Shown here one piece after another: positions 37,411 through 50,759 of a stretch of 64,000 nucleotides of DNA. The notes under the pieces were generated by a model. It did not search any database. It had not been told where the DNA came from and saw only the letters and a program-made list of their open reading frames with translations. A program made the position numbers and the translations under genes. Origin of the DNA: Polytrichum commune (taxonomy: Eukaryota > Streptophyta > Polytrichopsida > Polytrichales > Polytrichaceae); contig OX485808.1 of NCBI GenBank assembly GCA_950295325.1, positions 39,078,527-39,142,526 of the forward strand. Direction: 5' to 3'. Positions within the stretch are counted from its first letter, which is position 1. Each line of letters begins with the position of its first letter.

Positions 37411-38989
37411 TGCGGAATAGGTGCAGGCGCCCAAAGTCCGTCAGCGGTGCTTTTGAGTACTTTTGTGGCGTTTCTCTTTTCCCGTGGTTACGCAAGTTCT
37501 TAGTCTACTCGACGATCGGAGTTTGAACATTTTAGGAGTTCAAATTGTGGGATCTCCAAAATGCAGCAAGGTTCTGTTGATCGATTGTGTTCAGTATTTT
37601 TGCACACAACTCTCTGGGCAGTTCCAGCATGCTCCGTTATTATGTTTGACATGATTTGTTTTTTTCAAAACAAAAATTGCAAAGTTCTGAATATCTGTAA
37701 AAAAAAAGTTCAATTTGTTCTCCGTAGAGTTCCTTAGTGCATCGGTTCTCAAGATTCTTTCAGTTGAAAGTTTCACCAGTTGTAGTGGTCACTACATAGT
37801 TGATATTTTGGTGTGAGACATTATTAGACACTTTTCGTCTTGGAAACACTTACTTCAAAAGTTTGTTTCGAAGTAACCCAAGGAATCGAACTCCAAAAAA
37901 TTCTTAGAGCACCAGCTGGATCTTCAAAGCACCAGAATAGAGGTGCCCACGACCGATCACTTGAGAGATTCTGCAACAAATGTGGAGAGGTATAAGGCGG
38001 TGCTGATTTTTCACGTGTAGGAGGATAGAAATCAGGATGACTGCAAAATTTTGGGTAATTTTATTCCTTAAACTGAAATTGCTGTGGATTTTTTAAGCCA
38101 AAATTTGGTCCAAACACACTACCAATGTCTAGAGTTTGTCATAACCGCTCAGTTTGAGACAAAGTGCTCCTCACTTTAGCACTCAGAATTGGGGACATAT
38201 GTCACGGCACTATCAACTCCCTGGTACTATATCTTAAGATCTAGTGCAGAAATGAAGATATATTGTGAAGACCATTGAGGTTTAAAAAGGGTAACAAAAT
38301 ACAAACCCCCTAGGAACCTTATTCTAACCACCCATGAAAACAAATTACCAAAATCTCATCGAAACGTTGGCACCCTATGGAATCCTGACATGGTTCTATT
38401 ATAATAAAATTTTGGTATTTGAGACGTGAAGGCACTCATGACATTGTTCAACTGAATGACCAAGGTTGGGTAGGACCGGGAATATGTCATGTCAGGGAAT
38501 TATACGTTATGGATGCTTGTCTAAGTAGATTCAGCATGATAAATTGTGAGTTATGCAAGTGAAACACACTCAACAGATGGCCACGAAAATTGAAGGCCCA
38601 GGGATTCTGACCACCATCGGCCTGTGCTGGGCATTACTAAACTCGATCGTAGGCATGCTAAATTTGTAAGCATGCAAGCAAGCAAGAAAACAAACTATGT
38701 GTTTCTCTCATAACCCTGCAAATAAATTGTAATTTTTCCGAAAGCAGGAAGGTGGATAAGCAGGCAGAGCGTGTGTCATTTAACATAGTAAGTGTCAGTG
38801 ACTGTAGTATTAAAGGGCTGGCACACCTAATTCGCTTATGACCGGAGCTGGATTGACAACATGCTGTAGATATTCAGATTGTTTGCCACTTCTGCCCTAT
38901 CAATCCACGGTTGATGTATTTGACTGTGGAATGAATGCTCACAAGCTGCTAAATAATGTTGTGCCACAATAGTTGTAAAGTACAAATTG

Positions 38990-39512
38990 TTTATGGTATT
39001 TAGTGTCACATGCGTAATAGTGTCACTTACCCTATTTTGAGGTGTATGCTAGGTTACACTGATGATTAACAACTTCATCCGTAAGTGTTGTCTCATGACA
39101 CTTGCTCTTCAAGTGCGCTTACTAATATCTTTGCATGACTATGTTCAATAGTGCTATCTATGTTCCACAATAGTTTACAAGTTGACTAAAGTGTACATAG
39201 ACAACACTTAACATTAGGTATGTTCAAGAATATCTTCCTCTTGCATACTAAATTATGAAACATGACACTTGCCATTAGTATGCTAAAAAATATCTTCCCA
39301 TTGCATACTAAAACGCAAGACTACCATGTAAAGCATCCCAATGTGATACTCTAAATGTCATAATGTAGATATATTTTTTCACTTTAACAAGTTACTTATG
39401 TTGACAATTGGAATCATATAGGCAATTAGTGGGAGTGACGCTTTGAGACCTCTTGACTTCTTGTTTATTGCCTTTGCAAATAGTGTATGCGATACTAAAC
39501 ACCATAAACAAT
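38990..39512 (+). mobile_element. ~520 bp element with family A termini
   Basis: The left end attgtttatggtatttagtg and right end gatactaaacaccataaaca are inverted repeats of each other. The interior is longer than in the other family-A copies and has local repeats (gcatactaaa). No transposase ORF. Confidence 0.55.
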
Positions 39513-39596
39513 GTAGTTATATGAGGCGTGCTTATAGTGCCTAGTTGAACATTACTAGCTAGACTATATATATTGTCTGTTGATTCTCTACATATT

Positions 39597-39795
39597 GTAT
39601 CAACTGTCACTTACTTTTTGAAATTATGCAATGCTATATCTATTTACTTTATATCTCATATTTTGCCAACAAATGTCAAATTGGTTGTTTGGACATTTTA
39701 CAACATTAACAACTTTACTTGGTAAAATTTTACATCAATAGTATAAAGATGTAGCCTTGTGTAACTATAGATAGTAAGAAACACTAAATATTATA
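39597..39795 (+). mobile_element. MITE family A copy
   Basis: Hairpin-type copy: ctgtcacttactttttgaaa and tatgcaatgctata on the left pair with tgtgtaactatagatagtaa and aacactaaatat on the right. It lies 85 bases after the preceding family-A element. Confidence 0.6.
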
Positions 39796-42248
39796 TTTAG
39801 TGTAGTGTTTAGGTTGTTGGACATGCCGGAATAAAAAGTTCATGTTCATTTGGGACACGCCACTTTTTGTTTCTTGGGGTTTTGAGACTGAAAACATATG
39901 GAGATGCATTTTCCTCCAATGATGCTTGAATTCTATTGAATTACACAGGACATGCTACATACATATCTCAATTGTTTTACTATTAACACCTTATTAATAA
40001 ATAAAATGATACTTTGAGGTATTTTCAAGACCCTATAGGTAAATATAATTTACACCATGAATTTATTTTTAAACTCTATGTTGTTTGTAATCATTTATCA
40101 AAATATTGGATTTTTGACATAAGTTAACATTGATCCATAACAAAATGACAATAATACATTGACAGTACATGCAAATAGAATAGAATGGGACTTGGTTGCA
40201 ACACTATCTTTGAAACAATCCAACATTATCTTGAAACTTTCAGTGACCACTGCAAGCTTGCCAACAACTAAATTTGATGACTTTTAATCAACCAAGACAA
40301 CTTCTCATCCAATCCAAAGATATTCATTGAACCTCACATAAATTCTTTGTTCCTCCAAATATAATAGACCCTAATTTAATAATAAAAATTAGATCTACCT
40401 ATATTTTTCACCTACCTTATTTTAGATATAATATTGTATGGGTCATTTTATCAAAGCTATAATAATTCCAAAATATGTATAAATTTTTCTCTCTTGAATT
40501 AAAAATACCCTATCTTGTTTTCACGTGGTATAATGAAATTTTGACATTGACCTCCCTATGGTTGACATTGACCTATCCATGTGGTTTCTTGGAGAAACTG
40601 GCCACTCAACCAACCATAAGTTGTTAAGAAAAACACTCGTGTACAAGCTTGTGATGAAATTTGAAATTTGGTCAAAAGTTGAAGGTAGAACAACCATAAG
40701 TTGTTCATAAAAACACATGTGTACATGTTTCAAATAGCACTAGAAATTTACGTGTATATTGTACAACTCTATCTTTCAAGAGGCTTTGTCGATTCCTTGT
40801 GTTTGTGAAGAACAATATGACATCGTCCCAATCAATATCATTGAAAGGAGTATTTACTCATGAAATCCACATTGATGCATCAATTGCCTTCAACTTTTGC
40901 AAATCATACTAAATAGTCCTAATATTGTGGGCCACACTAATTTTCTATAGTCCACACTAATTCTCAAAATAAAATTAATTTGAGTCATATTAATTTTCAA
41001 CCCACTCTACATTTCTAGTACAAAATTAGCATGGGCTACATTAATTTTTTTTCTAAAAAATTAATATGGGTGCCTATTTTATTTTGTGCTACTTTTGTCA
41101 TATAACTAATAATTAATCTGTTGGTCGGAAGTCTACATGAAGACCTAGGTGAAGACCATAGGTCTTTGACCCATGTTAATTCCACCTTGACTAGAAAATT
41201 AATGTGGTCCACGCTAATTTTCCACCCACACTAACATGATTACTTAGTGTGGCTTGTAGGTGGTTCTTGATCAAGTTTTGCTTGGAAAAACTCAGGCTCA
41301 CACATTGCGGTTTTATGAGAGATTACTAACACTCTATGGCAAAAACCTCTTGTGATAGAAGGTTGGTGCACATGAAAGCTCAAGCCTACAAAAAGTGGTT
41401 GCCACAGTGTGTAGAAGCATGCTATGTTAGGTTTAAGACTATGAATGCATGCTCAAGATTGTGAACACAAGTATACCCCCGCTTGGACCCCACAATGCCC
41501 ACCTTGCAAAAGGAAGGCAACACACCTTATCCTACATCATGGATATTAGTGATCAATACAAGGAGAATGAGCTCACATTCATGTTGGTACAAAAATACCA
41601 ATTTTCCTTCTAACTTTTCTTTACCCCCCTAGAAGATGGCTAAGCAATAGAGGCAAGATTTGTGCTAGCCTTTGAAGGTGGATGATAGTTGTTAAAGGTT
41701 GTAATGGGTCCACTTACATATACTCTGGAGGGTGTTTTTCAAAACATTATCAATGGATGGTTGAATGAGAACTATGCATGTATGCAATAAGGTACGTGTA
41801 ACATAACTTAACAATGGTCTTTTGCAAACGTCTATGCATGAGGGTTATATGACATGGCTTGTAATTATAAGAACGGACTTGAAAAAAACACAGAAAACAT
41901 GTTTTACGATGAGATTGGACTATGTTCTCAAAATGAGGACACCATTTCCAAAATTTAATACAATTGGGAGAGCCCATGTGATCACTCAATGAGAAAGAAA
42001 TTCCTTCACTTTGACGTCTTATAACTTTTGCATCTCAACTCTGATATCGACACTTGAAATGAGGCTCTTCGTGATTCACTATTGCTAAGTGGACGAGACA
42101 ATATGCAATCCCATTCAACAACCATTGCAAATGTGCATGTGGAGTTGGAAATGTCCGTTATAGGCCCACATAAGTACCTTAAAGTCTACTCAAGTCTCAC
42201 CAAAAAGGCAAGAATGTAACTTAAGGATAACACCCACATTTGGTTACT

Positions 42249-42600
42249 TTTCTTATTTGGACACCTATATGTGAGTGGTATGTAAGTGATTTAGTGTAAC
42301 TCCTAGAACGGACACCAAAAAGACATATATCTAAAAAAAATTAAGACTACGTGCTCAAGATATGATAACAATTATGAACTCAATAATCAACATGATTGGG
42401 GGGGCTACAGACCATTTAATAAGCACAAGAATCTTCACTTTGATATTGAATAGGGTATTCATATGAGTTCCGAAATCATGAGGAATGTGGCCACGGCCTT
42501 GATTTGGATTTGCTAAGCATCTTGTGCTAATCTCGTGTTTCATATCCTAGGAGAAGTGGTGTAGTCGGAAAAAGTAACCATTTAGGACCCATCCACATTT
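42249..42600 (+). mobile_element. MITE family B copy
   Basis: Near-complete copy: cttatttggacacctatatg, gagtggtatgtaagtg, acaccaaaaagacatatat, actacgtgctcaaga, G-run, gaatgtggccacggccttga, tttggatttgctaagcatct, gtttcatatcctaggagaag, agtaaccatttaggacccat. It ends ~370 bases before the LHCB7 start. Confidence 0.7.
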
Positions 42601-42965
42601 CTAATCTATCTCTCCCATACATCTCATTTATCCAGAAGAAGGCATGAACTACCATTTGGCCGGACACAGAATAAACAGCACCACATTCTTCACTTTTCGC
42701 ACTTTTTAAACTTGGCCGGAGATATAGGTGATCATCACATTCAAACTCGAGGCATTGACATGATCTTCACATGATCTTACATTTTTCCAGGCAAGTAATT
42801 TAGCTATCACTGGGAGTTGGATTGCATTGAGCACACTCAACTTTTAATCAATTGGTTATGGCTCTTGGGTAGTTGGAATTTAAGGCTTTTGACAAGTTTT
42901 AGGGCAGTTTGCAGCTGGTTATAATTTGTGGGTCAGCTGTTTTCTAAGGTTGAAATTTGCAGGGC

Positions 42966-45900
42966 ATGAGCATTGCGTTCTTAAGGGAAATGGCAACATC
43001 GGTGTCTGGTTCAGTTTTTTCCTACTCCGGCTGTCTTGCGAAGGGGACAGTTTCTTCACCTCAGAATGGGTCGAAATTCAAGCTCCAGGTGCGAGATTTC
43101 GTTCAGCTGAGAGTAATTTTTCTGGATCCTGGTTTCGCGGGCGAGGCAAAATTTTCAACTGTGATTTGTAGTGTTGTTATTTTTGGAGGTTTTTGGTAAA
43201 GTCCTGATAAATTGAATATCTGTCAATCGTTGGTTGTTTCAATCTAGGGTATTTCAACGTTCAAGTGTCGACAACATTGTGTGGTTTGCTTTTGGCACTT
43301 GCAGAATTTTTTCAAGGGTGTGAAGGTAAAGGTTGTTGGTAACGGGTCCAAATCGCGTCCGCAAAACATGCAACAATTTCAGTGTAGAGCAGCATGGCAG
43401 GAGGTATGCATGCACTTTAATTTCGCTTTCATTTTGGTTGAAGGATATGCCCTAATTTTGTCTTTTTTCAATTACAGAGTATGTTACGGAGTTGGTTTCA
43501 TACATATAGATTACAATCCGCCAGTAAAGCATGGATAGTGCCAATTTTTTGCATATCGTTGATATCCAAATTTTGCAATAGGAACAATTTTGTGTGCTCG
43601 AATTGTTCTCCAGAAATTTTAGGCGTGTTGGTAATGTGGGTAGCTAGCAGGTGTGGTGGTTTTCTCTGCACTTCCATTCACAGTAGTAAAAGCCATAGCC
43701 AACAGCTCCATAGGAGAGCAGCTTCAACAGCGCATGCTCAAAACTAAAACAGCTGCTCAACAAGCTGCAGGCGAGGCTCGTGAAGCCCAAAGCAGTGTTA
43801 GAAATCAAAGGTAAATCCCTACAGATATTAGAGATCACAGATCAATGTATTGTATTTCCTGTCATCTTTTCGGGCTCTTTCTTCCATATTCTTTGCCATA
43901 GGGTTTATGTGAAATTTTCCTTTCAGGTTCCTGTAAAGTTCATAAAAAGTCAAACTGAGATTTCATACTGAGGTTCAGTTCTAGTTATTTTTTAGAGTTC
44001 AATTCTCAACTGGTAATTATTAGGGTTCGCAATTGGTCAGGGCATGATGATGGTGTTAGCTGGATCAATCATGTGTGCTGAAAAAGAGGTGTAAGAGCAT
44101 CTCCAACAATCACTGTAAAATGATTCATTCAATTATTCAGCTTTCTAGGTTTTTTTTTGGAGCAAAGTTGTATACTTCTCCCACCCACAAAGCTCAAATT
44201 GTTATTCAAATCTTTATTGGCCACCATTAGAGAGAGAGAGAGAGAGAGAGTCTAATCACCTACCCGTCCTTGAAAATCAAGCGACCGAGGACTTCAGAAG
44301 GTTGTCTCTCCCTCAATAATCGGTGGCCAATGAATAATTATGCTTTATATGGATTCCATGGGCTGGATGAGCATGCGGCATTGGCCCAAAAACTTTGAAA
44401 GCTGGTTATTGAGAGAATCATTTTAGTGTGACCATATATAGGAGTTGCTTTAAGTGTAATAGACTATGGCACTCTTGGAATTCAGGGATAATCTACTTTG
44501 AATGCAGTAAGTATTTACACGATACTTACAATAATCTTTGAAAATGCAGTATGTGGTACAGGGAAGGCCGTCCGAAGTGGCTTGGTCCTATACCATATGA
44601 CTATCCAGACCACCTTCAAGGTGAGGCTCCAGGTGACTACGGGTTTGACATTCTTGGACTGGCTCGCGATCCATCTGCATTCGAAAAGTTTTTCAAGTAT
44701 GTCTTCTGCATCTTATCCATGTAGGAGTTTATCAGGTTATTTAACTCTTATAGGGCATGCTTGCACTAGTTTGTATTACAATTTGTAAGAAATAGTAGCA
44801 TGCTCAAAGAGTATCTAATGCACCTCCAATGATTTTGATAGTATTTTTGGAAATGATATTGTCCACATAAGATACAGATCACTTATTTCTAACTTGCAGC
44901 AGGGTACATCTTGTAGGTATGAGGGGTAGTGATCATCCTATTTCAAATACTCAACTATTTTGTGATGTTGGAATTTTTTTTGTGAACAGTTTTGAGATAT
45001 TGCATGCTCGCTGGGCAATGTTGGCTGCACTAGGTGTGGTCATCCCTGAGCTTCTTGATCGCTTTGGGGGTGTTCAATTTTCTGAACCAGTTTGGTGGCG
45101 GGTCGGCTATGCCAAACTCCAGGTAGGTCTCACCTATTTTACTAAATCTATCAGGGTTCACCTTAACCTTTTCAATTGACAAGCATCTTTGATTCATCCA
45201 AGCATCTTCAAGCATTGTTAAGACCTTCCACAAGATAAGAATTTCTTTGATATATGTCTTTGAAAATGTGTGACGGACCTAATGTTGGGTTGATACTTAT
45301 GCAAGACCATTGCCATGGAAGCTTACAAAATGTGGATTTTTGGGTTGCTTGTTTCAGGGTGACACACTTGACTATCTTGGTATTCCAGGCCTACACATTG
45401 CTGGAGCTCAAGGAATTCTTGTGATTGCATTCTGCCAAGTTATTCTCATGGTAAACCTTTCATATCCAGTCCTTTAACTTTCTTGCTTGCCTTTTTCTAA
45501 ACATTCACATCGGGTTCAAATAGTCTGTCCATGTTCGCATTAAAATAATGAACATGAGTCTTCTAAGTTCATTGGGTTACCCCTTGCATTCGTGTAGACC
45601 GAGGTCTTTCAATCCTCTTAAAAAACTGATCCCAAGCATTGGTCCTTGTCCTAACAGAATTATCCTTCAACTCAATGGGATTTTTGGTCAGGCGTTGGTC
45701 CCCTACAATTTTCCATTGGTTGTTTTGCATACAATATCAGCAATGTTTTTTCACATGTGGTGCATGCTTCGAGGTAGTGTTTGAATTTGAATGAAAAGCA
45801 ACCTATTTTGGTTCATTGAGGGTCAAGCTCATTATAGCACCTCTTGGCATGCCAAATCGGGGTTGACCCTCAATGGAATGATAGAATTGTTCCTCATTCA

Positions 45901-46375
45901 AACCTCCACACTACCTTGGAGCATGCACCAAAAACTTGCCAAACATGGAGGGTAAAGTATGCAAAACAACTAACTCTGAACCAAAAGCTCCATTGTGTTG
46001 AAGTCTAATTATGATCAGGTAGTGGCTTGCAAATTTTGACTTTCACTAAACTCCCTTTGGGTTTGTTGGCAGCTTGGGCCAGAATATGCAAGGTATTGTG
46101 GCATAGAAGCATTGGAGCCATTGGGTATTTTCCTCCCTGGCGATGTAAACTATCCAGGTGGTGTATTTGACCCCTTGGGACTGACGAAAGACCCTGCAGC
46201 TTTTGAGGATCTGAAAGTGAAGGAAATGAAGAATGGACGTCTGGCAATGGTGGCGTGGCTGGGGTTCTACTTGCAAGCTCTTGTGACACAAAAGGGCCCT
46301 GTAGAAAATCTTTTTGACTTCATCGGAGACCCCATGCACCAAAATATCCTGGCATATACGATCTCAGCTCACTAA
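42966..46375 (+). CDS. LHCB7: Chlorophyll a/b-binding protein LHCB7
   Basis: Seven exons, 42966-43088, 43305-43403, 43644-43810, 44550-44696, 44990-45122, 45358-45450 and 46073-46375, join without a frame break to give 354 residues (Arabidopsis LHCB7 is somewhat shorter). A chloroplast transit peptide occupies roughly the first 60 residues. [20 protein letters not shown] is an LHCB7-specific N-terminal hydrophobic helix that other LHCs lack. [24 protein letters not shown] and [11 protein letters not shown] (helix B, Chl ligands) follow, then [24 protein letters not shown] (helix C) and [21 protein letters not shown] (helix A, ExxxNGRxAM). [20 protein letters not shown] distinguishes it from CP26/CP29. 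It is a rare thylakoid antenna protein thought to associate with photosystem II. The ATG at 42966 is the first in frame; Met at 42990 is an alternative. Confidence 0.95.
45652..46005 (+). mobile_element. Family C palindromic element in LHCB7 intron 6
   Basis: tgcatgcttcgaggtagtgt pairs with actaccttggagcatgca, and gggtcaagctcattatagca with a ggttgaccctcaatgg arm. It occupies most of the intron between exons 45358-45450 and 46073-46375, in opposite orientation to the copy at 12.05 kb. Confidence 0.6.
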
Positions 46376-47857
46376 ACTGTGAGCCTGTTTGTGTACAGGA
46401 TTGTAATTAATATTGTAACTTGCCCACTCGATGGCCAACCATTTGTTGACGATTTGACATTGATCGAGTAGTGTTAAACTGGGATGTCATCTCTATGTGT
46501 ATGATATACCAGATGAAACCGAAGTAAAGCAAGGTAATTGTTACCGTCTAGAGGTTTATTATGAATTTTGAATAACCCACAACCCCTGGTTGTACAATGA
46601 GGTGCATAGTTGGCCATTGGGTTGCCATGTGCTTTCCCAAAGATTCCTCAATTCTGGCTAAATTGTATGTAACCTAATGTAGATAGGCAGAATTGTGAAA
46701 ATCACAAGGACCTTACTGACTTGGTAACAGATGTGAAGATAACCTTGAAGGTAAGATTACATGTCAAAGTATGATTATGCAACCTATGCCTCAAGGTAAG
46801 ATCCAATAAAGGTAAGGTCAAAAAAACATTTGACATCCATCACCCCAATGACTACTACATCTAAACCAATTGGGAGGCAAAAATCTTCCCCCCCTCTAAA
46901 ACATGACATAAATCTTCTACCAACAAACTTATGCATCAAAACCCAACATAAGATCCATAAATAGCCTTTGGAGACCTTGTTTAGATAATTTGCAACATCA
47001 TATATAACATCCTTAACATTTAATCCAATCACATGTTGAGGGATCCTCATCCCCAGGCATCAATTAACCAGATTTATGCGCTTTGACACAAATCGAACAG
47101 TTCAATACCCCAAGTTACTCTCATACACATTTAAACTAGCTTTATTAGCATAAGGCCATCGTGACTGCGGTAATACAAGCACTATGTTCCTCAGGGTGCA
47201 AGGAGTAAGATCAAATCGACTAGAAGCCAATGCATCCGTGTTCAACTTCTACTGTCCTACACATCACACCAGCTTAAATACTACGTTGTCTTTGCGGACA
47301 AAACAAGAATGAGCTCACGACCTCTCATTCGCATTTGCTCTTCATTCCATCACTCCACTGCTTTCTACTCAATGGTAACAAAACTAATCATACTCTGGTT
47401 CAAGCTAAAGCTTTCCCCTAAGGTGACTACAAAAATCAGGTTAACTAACCATATATATATATATACTTGGAATTAATGCCAGGCCATGGCAACCCATTTT
47501 GAACTATCCAAGTCTTCGCCCTTGCCAACATTACCTGTGTGGTTGAGGGTCCATTTCATATGCCCACATTACCACATTCATGGCCCACCATAACATTGTT
47601 CAGCCTCACGCTCCCTCATCCATTCTTCTATACAAAGAGATGCCATGTTCAATGGGACCTTGCCACCGTACTAAGATCACTGAAGCGCCAGCGGATTTTT
47701 TCAGAATCACATTATGTTGATTCTTGGCCCTTGGTTGAAGTATTCTCCTGCCTAAAGTAAGTGGCAGGTGGAACTTAGCAATGTTGTAAAGCCGTAAGGT
47801 TCCCCTTTCGATAAAAGGAAACAATCCTGTCACAACATCATCTATCCATCTATTTAT
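46376..47857. other. Convergent intergenic region
   Basis: This is the space between the LHCB7 stop and the F-box gene stop, which face each other. The first few hundred bases should be LHCB7 3' UTR. A short (AT)n run lies at 47451-47463. The frame at 46784-47050 on the minus strand is long by chance standards but matches no family I recognise. Confidence 0.55.
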
Positions 47858-50759
47858 CTATCTACCTAGCTGCATCCAGTTGGGTTCGTAGGGAACGATG
47901 ACCTGATTTGCAGGACCCTTGTAAACCATGTCGATCAACGGGCGATTCGACCACGTCCCAAGTACAACATCATACGTGATCGTGGGCGTAATCCTCTTCC
48001 TCCGGTCCATCCGAACCATACCGATAAAGTGCTGGCCGGCTCGATCACTCCACGCACGCCACGCACACGAGCCCCGCAAGTTGTAATGAAAGCCTTTGAT
48101 TTCGACTTGCGTGAGTTCACGAAACTCCGTGGCCGTGTCTGCGTCCCCGTCGCCTCGGAGGATCGCGTAGGTCCACGTGTGGGTGTTGGGCACGTCCGAG
48201 CGCGACCAAGGCACCACCGCATATAGCACTCGCGAGCACACAAGCAGCGTTCCTGCGGCTTCGAGAAGATTGACGTACTGGGACATGTTGCAGTATTCGA
48301 CGGGTCGAAAGGCGCGGCTGAAAGCTTCGACCCACACGGGTGCTGCCCACACATCTTTCTCCAGGTCGAACCTCACGATCCCGACCTCGAATTTGCGCTC
48401 GTTGGGTAGGAACTCCTGGAACAAAACGATCAGGAACCTGCAGCCGGCCCCCCGGGGTGGTCATGATGGTCAAGGATGTTTAAGGGCACCGTGATTGGCA
48501 TCAGAAGTCTATTTCATAAATATAAGTTACGCATATACACATACACGTGCATAAAGGAGTTGGCACTATACCTGCTGCTGCCGCTGGTAATGTTGAGGAT
48601 TCGGTAATGTGGCTGATTGGGTTTCGATGACAACCTCTAGGAGTCGGAGGTGGAAGAGTAGACGCCCACATGGAGGTCGTTGTTGTTAGCATTGGTCTTG
48701 CTCACGAAGACAAGATTGAAAGAGCCAGCGGCTTTGTTAACTGTGAGGATGCACTTGCTATTTTGAGCAAACAGGTCGTGGAAGTGAGTAGGTGGACAAG
48801 GCAGTTCGCGCCAGCTCCTGTTGAGAGGATTGTAGACACAAAACAGTTCTGCCATTGCGACCCTTTTGTCGGACGCCCACCTTCTCGCAATGCAAATGAG
48901 ACCTGCGTCTCCTGCAACCAGCTCCAGATAACTCGAAGGCCGTCGTTCGCCCGAGGGCACAACCAGTCCTGCAATTAAACAAACATGAGCACAGGGTACT
49001 CAATTAATAGGATTTGGATTCAAGAATTATAGCTGATTATGATTTATAGCTCATTTTATGAAACATAAAGTTGTTATGTGTGATATATAAGGTTACCAAA
49101 TGTACAATTGGGGTATAATCAGAAACCATATTCTTATTCCACAAGGTCCAAAGAACCCTGTTTTATTGTATCTTACGACTCACGCTCAAGTCATAAAAAC
49201 ATTCTTTTCATTATGTTTCTTTCACCATCCGTTGCACGTAACGGTGCACATGGATGCCAAGCTTTTCAAATGCTAAGATATATCAACGCATTCATCTTTT
49301 TGAACTCGTCCTTGGAGCAAAACCAAAATTTTCATTCGATCTCAATGAGACTTAATTTTGTATGGAGGGTAAGCCTCTGTCACTAGTGGATCCCAAGTGT
49401 GTGTGGTTCATCCAAGTACTGGATATCATATACGAGGAGCCCTGCTATAACTTGTAGTAAGGCAACATTTGTATTATATTGAACGCGATGTTCACCATGT
49501 CGCGAGGACCACTTGCTACGGTCTATGTTTGTGATGCTTGTGTCCATTAAAGATCTACACATCAACGAGATCTGAGATGGAAAACACTTAGCATCAAGTA
49601 TGATATTTAGTGTCACATACACTATTTGCAAAGTGCCTAACCTAGATGCCTAGAGGTCTCAAAGTGTCACGCTAATTGCCACTATGATATTATTCGTTGA
49701 CATATAACTGTGACTTTCTGAAGTGCAAAAAATATTTATATTATAACATTTAGTGTAGCACATTGGGATACTTGAGATGATAGGTGTGTTTTGATATGCA
49801 AAGGGAAAAAAATTCAATTGAGCATAGTTATGACAAGTGTCATGTGTCTACATTTTAATAAGCAAGAGGAAAAAATTCTTGACTATGATACCAATGCCAA
49901 GTATCATTTTTGTACACTTTATTCACCTTTTAATCCATTATGTAACATAGGAATACACCTCATAGCCATTTTGCTAGCATGCTCATGCCGACATTTTAGG
50001 TTAGCGCACTTGAATGCCAAGCCTCATGAGGTGACACTAATGATGATTCAGATTGTTGATTATGAGCGTAACGATAGGCCTCAAAACAAAGTAAATAACA
50101 CTATTATAAATCTAACATTACATATCATAAACGTTGTACCATAATAACCGAGAGACCCTGAGGTAACAAAAAGAGAAAAGCTCAGGAGGCAAAAATAAAC
50201 ATAGGATAGATATTAATTCATGAAAGAAAGATTTTAACCAACAGTGTCATCACAAAAGGAAAATTATAGCTTTAGTTGCTTAGCAACATAGTTGTTAGTA
50301 TAAACCTGTGTTGATCATGGCTTCCGCCATGAAACTCCTCCGCTGGGCAACGCCTTGGAATGGGAAGAATGACAGTTTGTGCCACACCTGCTTGCTGCAA
50401 TCTAACAACATAGGCTGCAAGATGATCAAACTATTGTTGCTTTTCGATGTCTCATGATGGTGCATCCGAAGAAATCCTTTGTTGGTGCTTCCATCCACCT
50501 CCACCCCTCGGATCGACAACGAGTATTCCTTCTCCCTGCACAAGAACTCGAACACCATGTTGTTGGTAGCCATGTCGATTGATCGAGCTCGGAATAGCTC
50601 TGGAATGGGTAGCTTGGCTATCACGTGCAGGACCAACTCTTTGGGCAGTTGCTTCCAAATGCATTCTTTCATCTCCTCTTCACTTGCAGCATTATGGTTC
50701 ATATTTTTTTTCCCTCTTCCTCCTCCTTCTCGTACTTGAAGAAGAGCCTCTCGTAACAT
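47858..50759 (-). pseudogene. F-box/Kelch-like protein gene with an in-frame stop
   Basis: Three exons on the minus strand, 50759-50306, 48968-48572 and 48437-47858, join in phase at both junctions. Exon 1 starts an F-box (WKQLPKELVLHVIAKLPIPELFRARS), but the usual continuation CKRWN is missing and replaced by unrelated residues. Exons 2 and 3 are like the C-terminal beta-propeller part of plant F-box/Kelch proteins (FCVYNPLNRSWRELPCPP; FLIVLFQEFLPNERKFEVG). In exon 2, after VYSSTSDS, the frame reads TAG (48626-48624), where a Trp codon (TGG) would be expected; the frame then stays open through RLSSKPNQPHYRILNITSGSSR to the donor, and exon 3 is intact. Such proteins recruit substrates to SCF ubiquitin ligases. 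It is either a young pseudogene, a truncated protein of ~270 residues, or I have mis-set a donor. Met at 50702 is an alternative start. Confidence 0.65.
49587..49765 (+). mobile_element. Degenerate MITE family A copy in F-box intron
   Basis: gtatgatatttagtgtcaca on the left and aacatttagtgtagcac on the right are family-A termini. It lies within the ~1.3 kb intron of the F-box gene. Confidence 0.4.

Larger units (their letters stand above)
37411..42965. other. MITE-rich intergenic region
   Basis: After the Ca2+-ATPase stop (3' UTR for the first few hundred bases) no gene is recognised until LHCB7. It contains family-A elements at 38.99-39.51 and 39.60-39.79 kb, a partial family-B piece at about 41.87-41.99 kb and a full family-B copy at 42.25-42.60 kb. 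The remainder is AT-rich with no recognisable coding. The LHCB7 promoter should lie near 42.6-42.95 kb. Confidence 0.6.

Noticed and set aside
46784-47050. 88-codon minus-strand frame
   Set aside because: No family resemblance, no splice or codon support; most likely chance.
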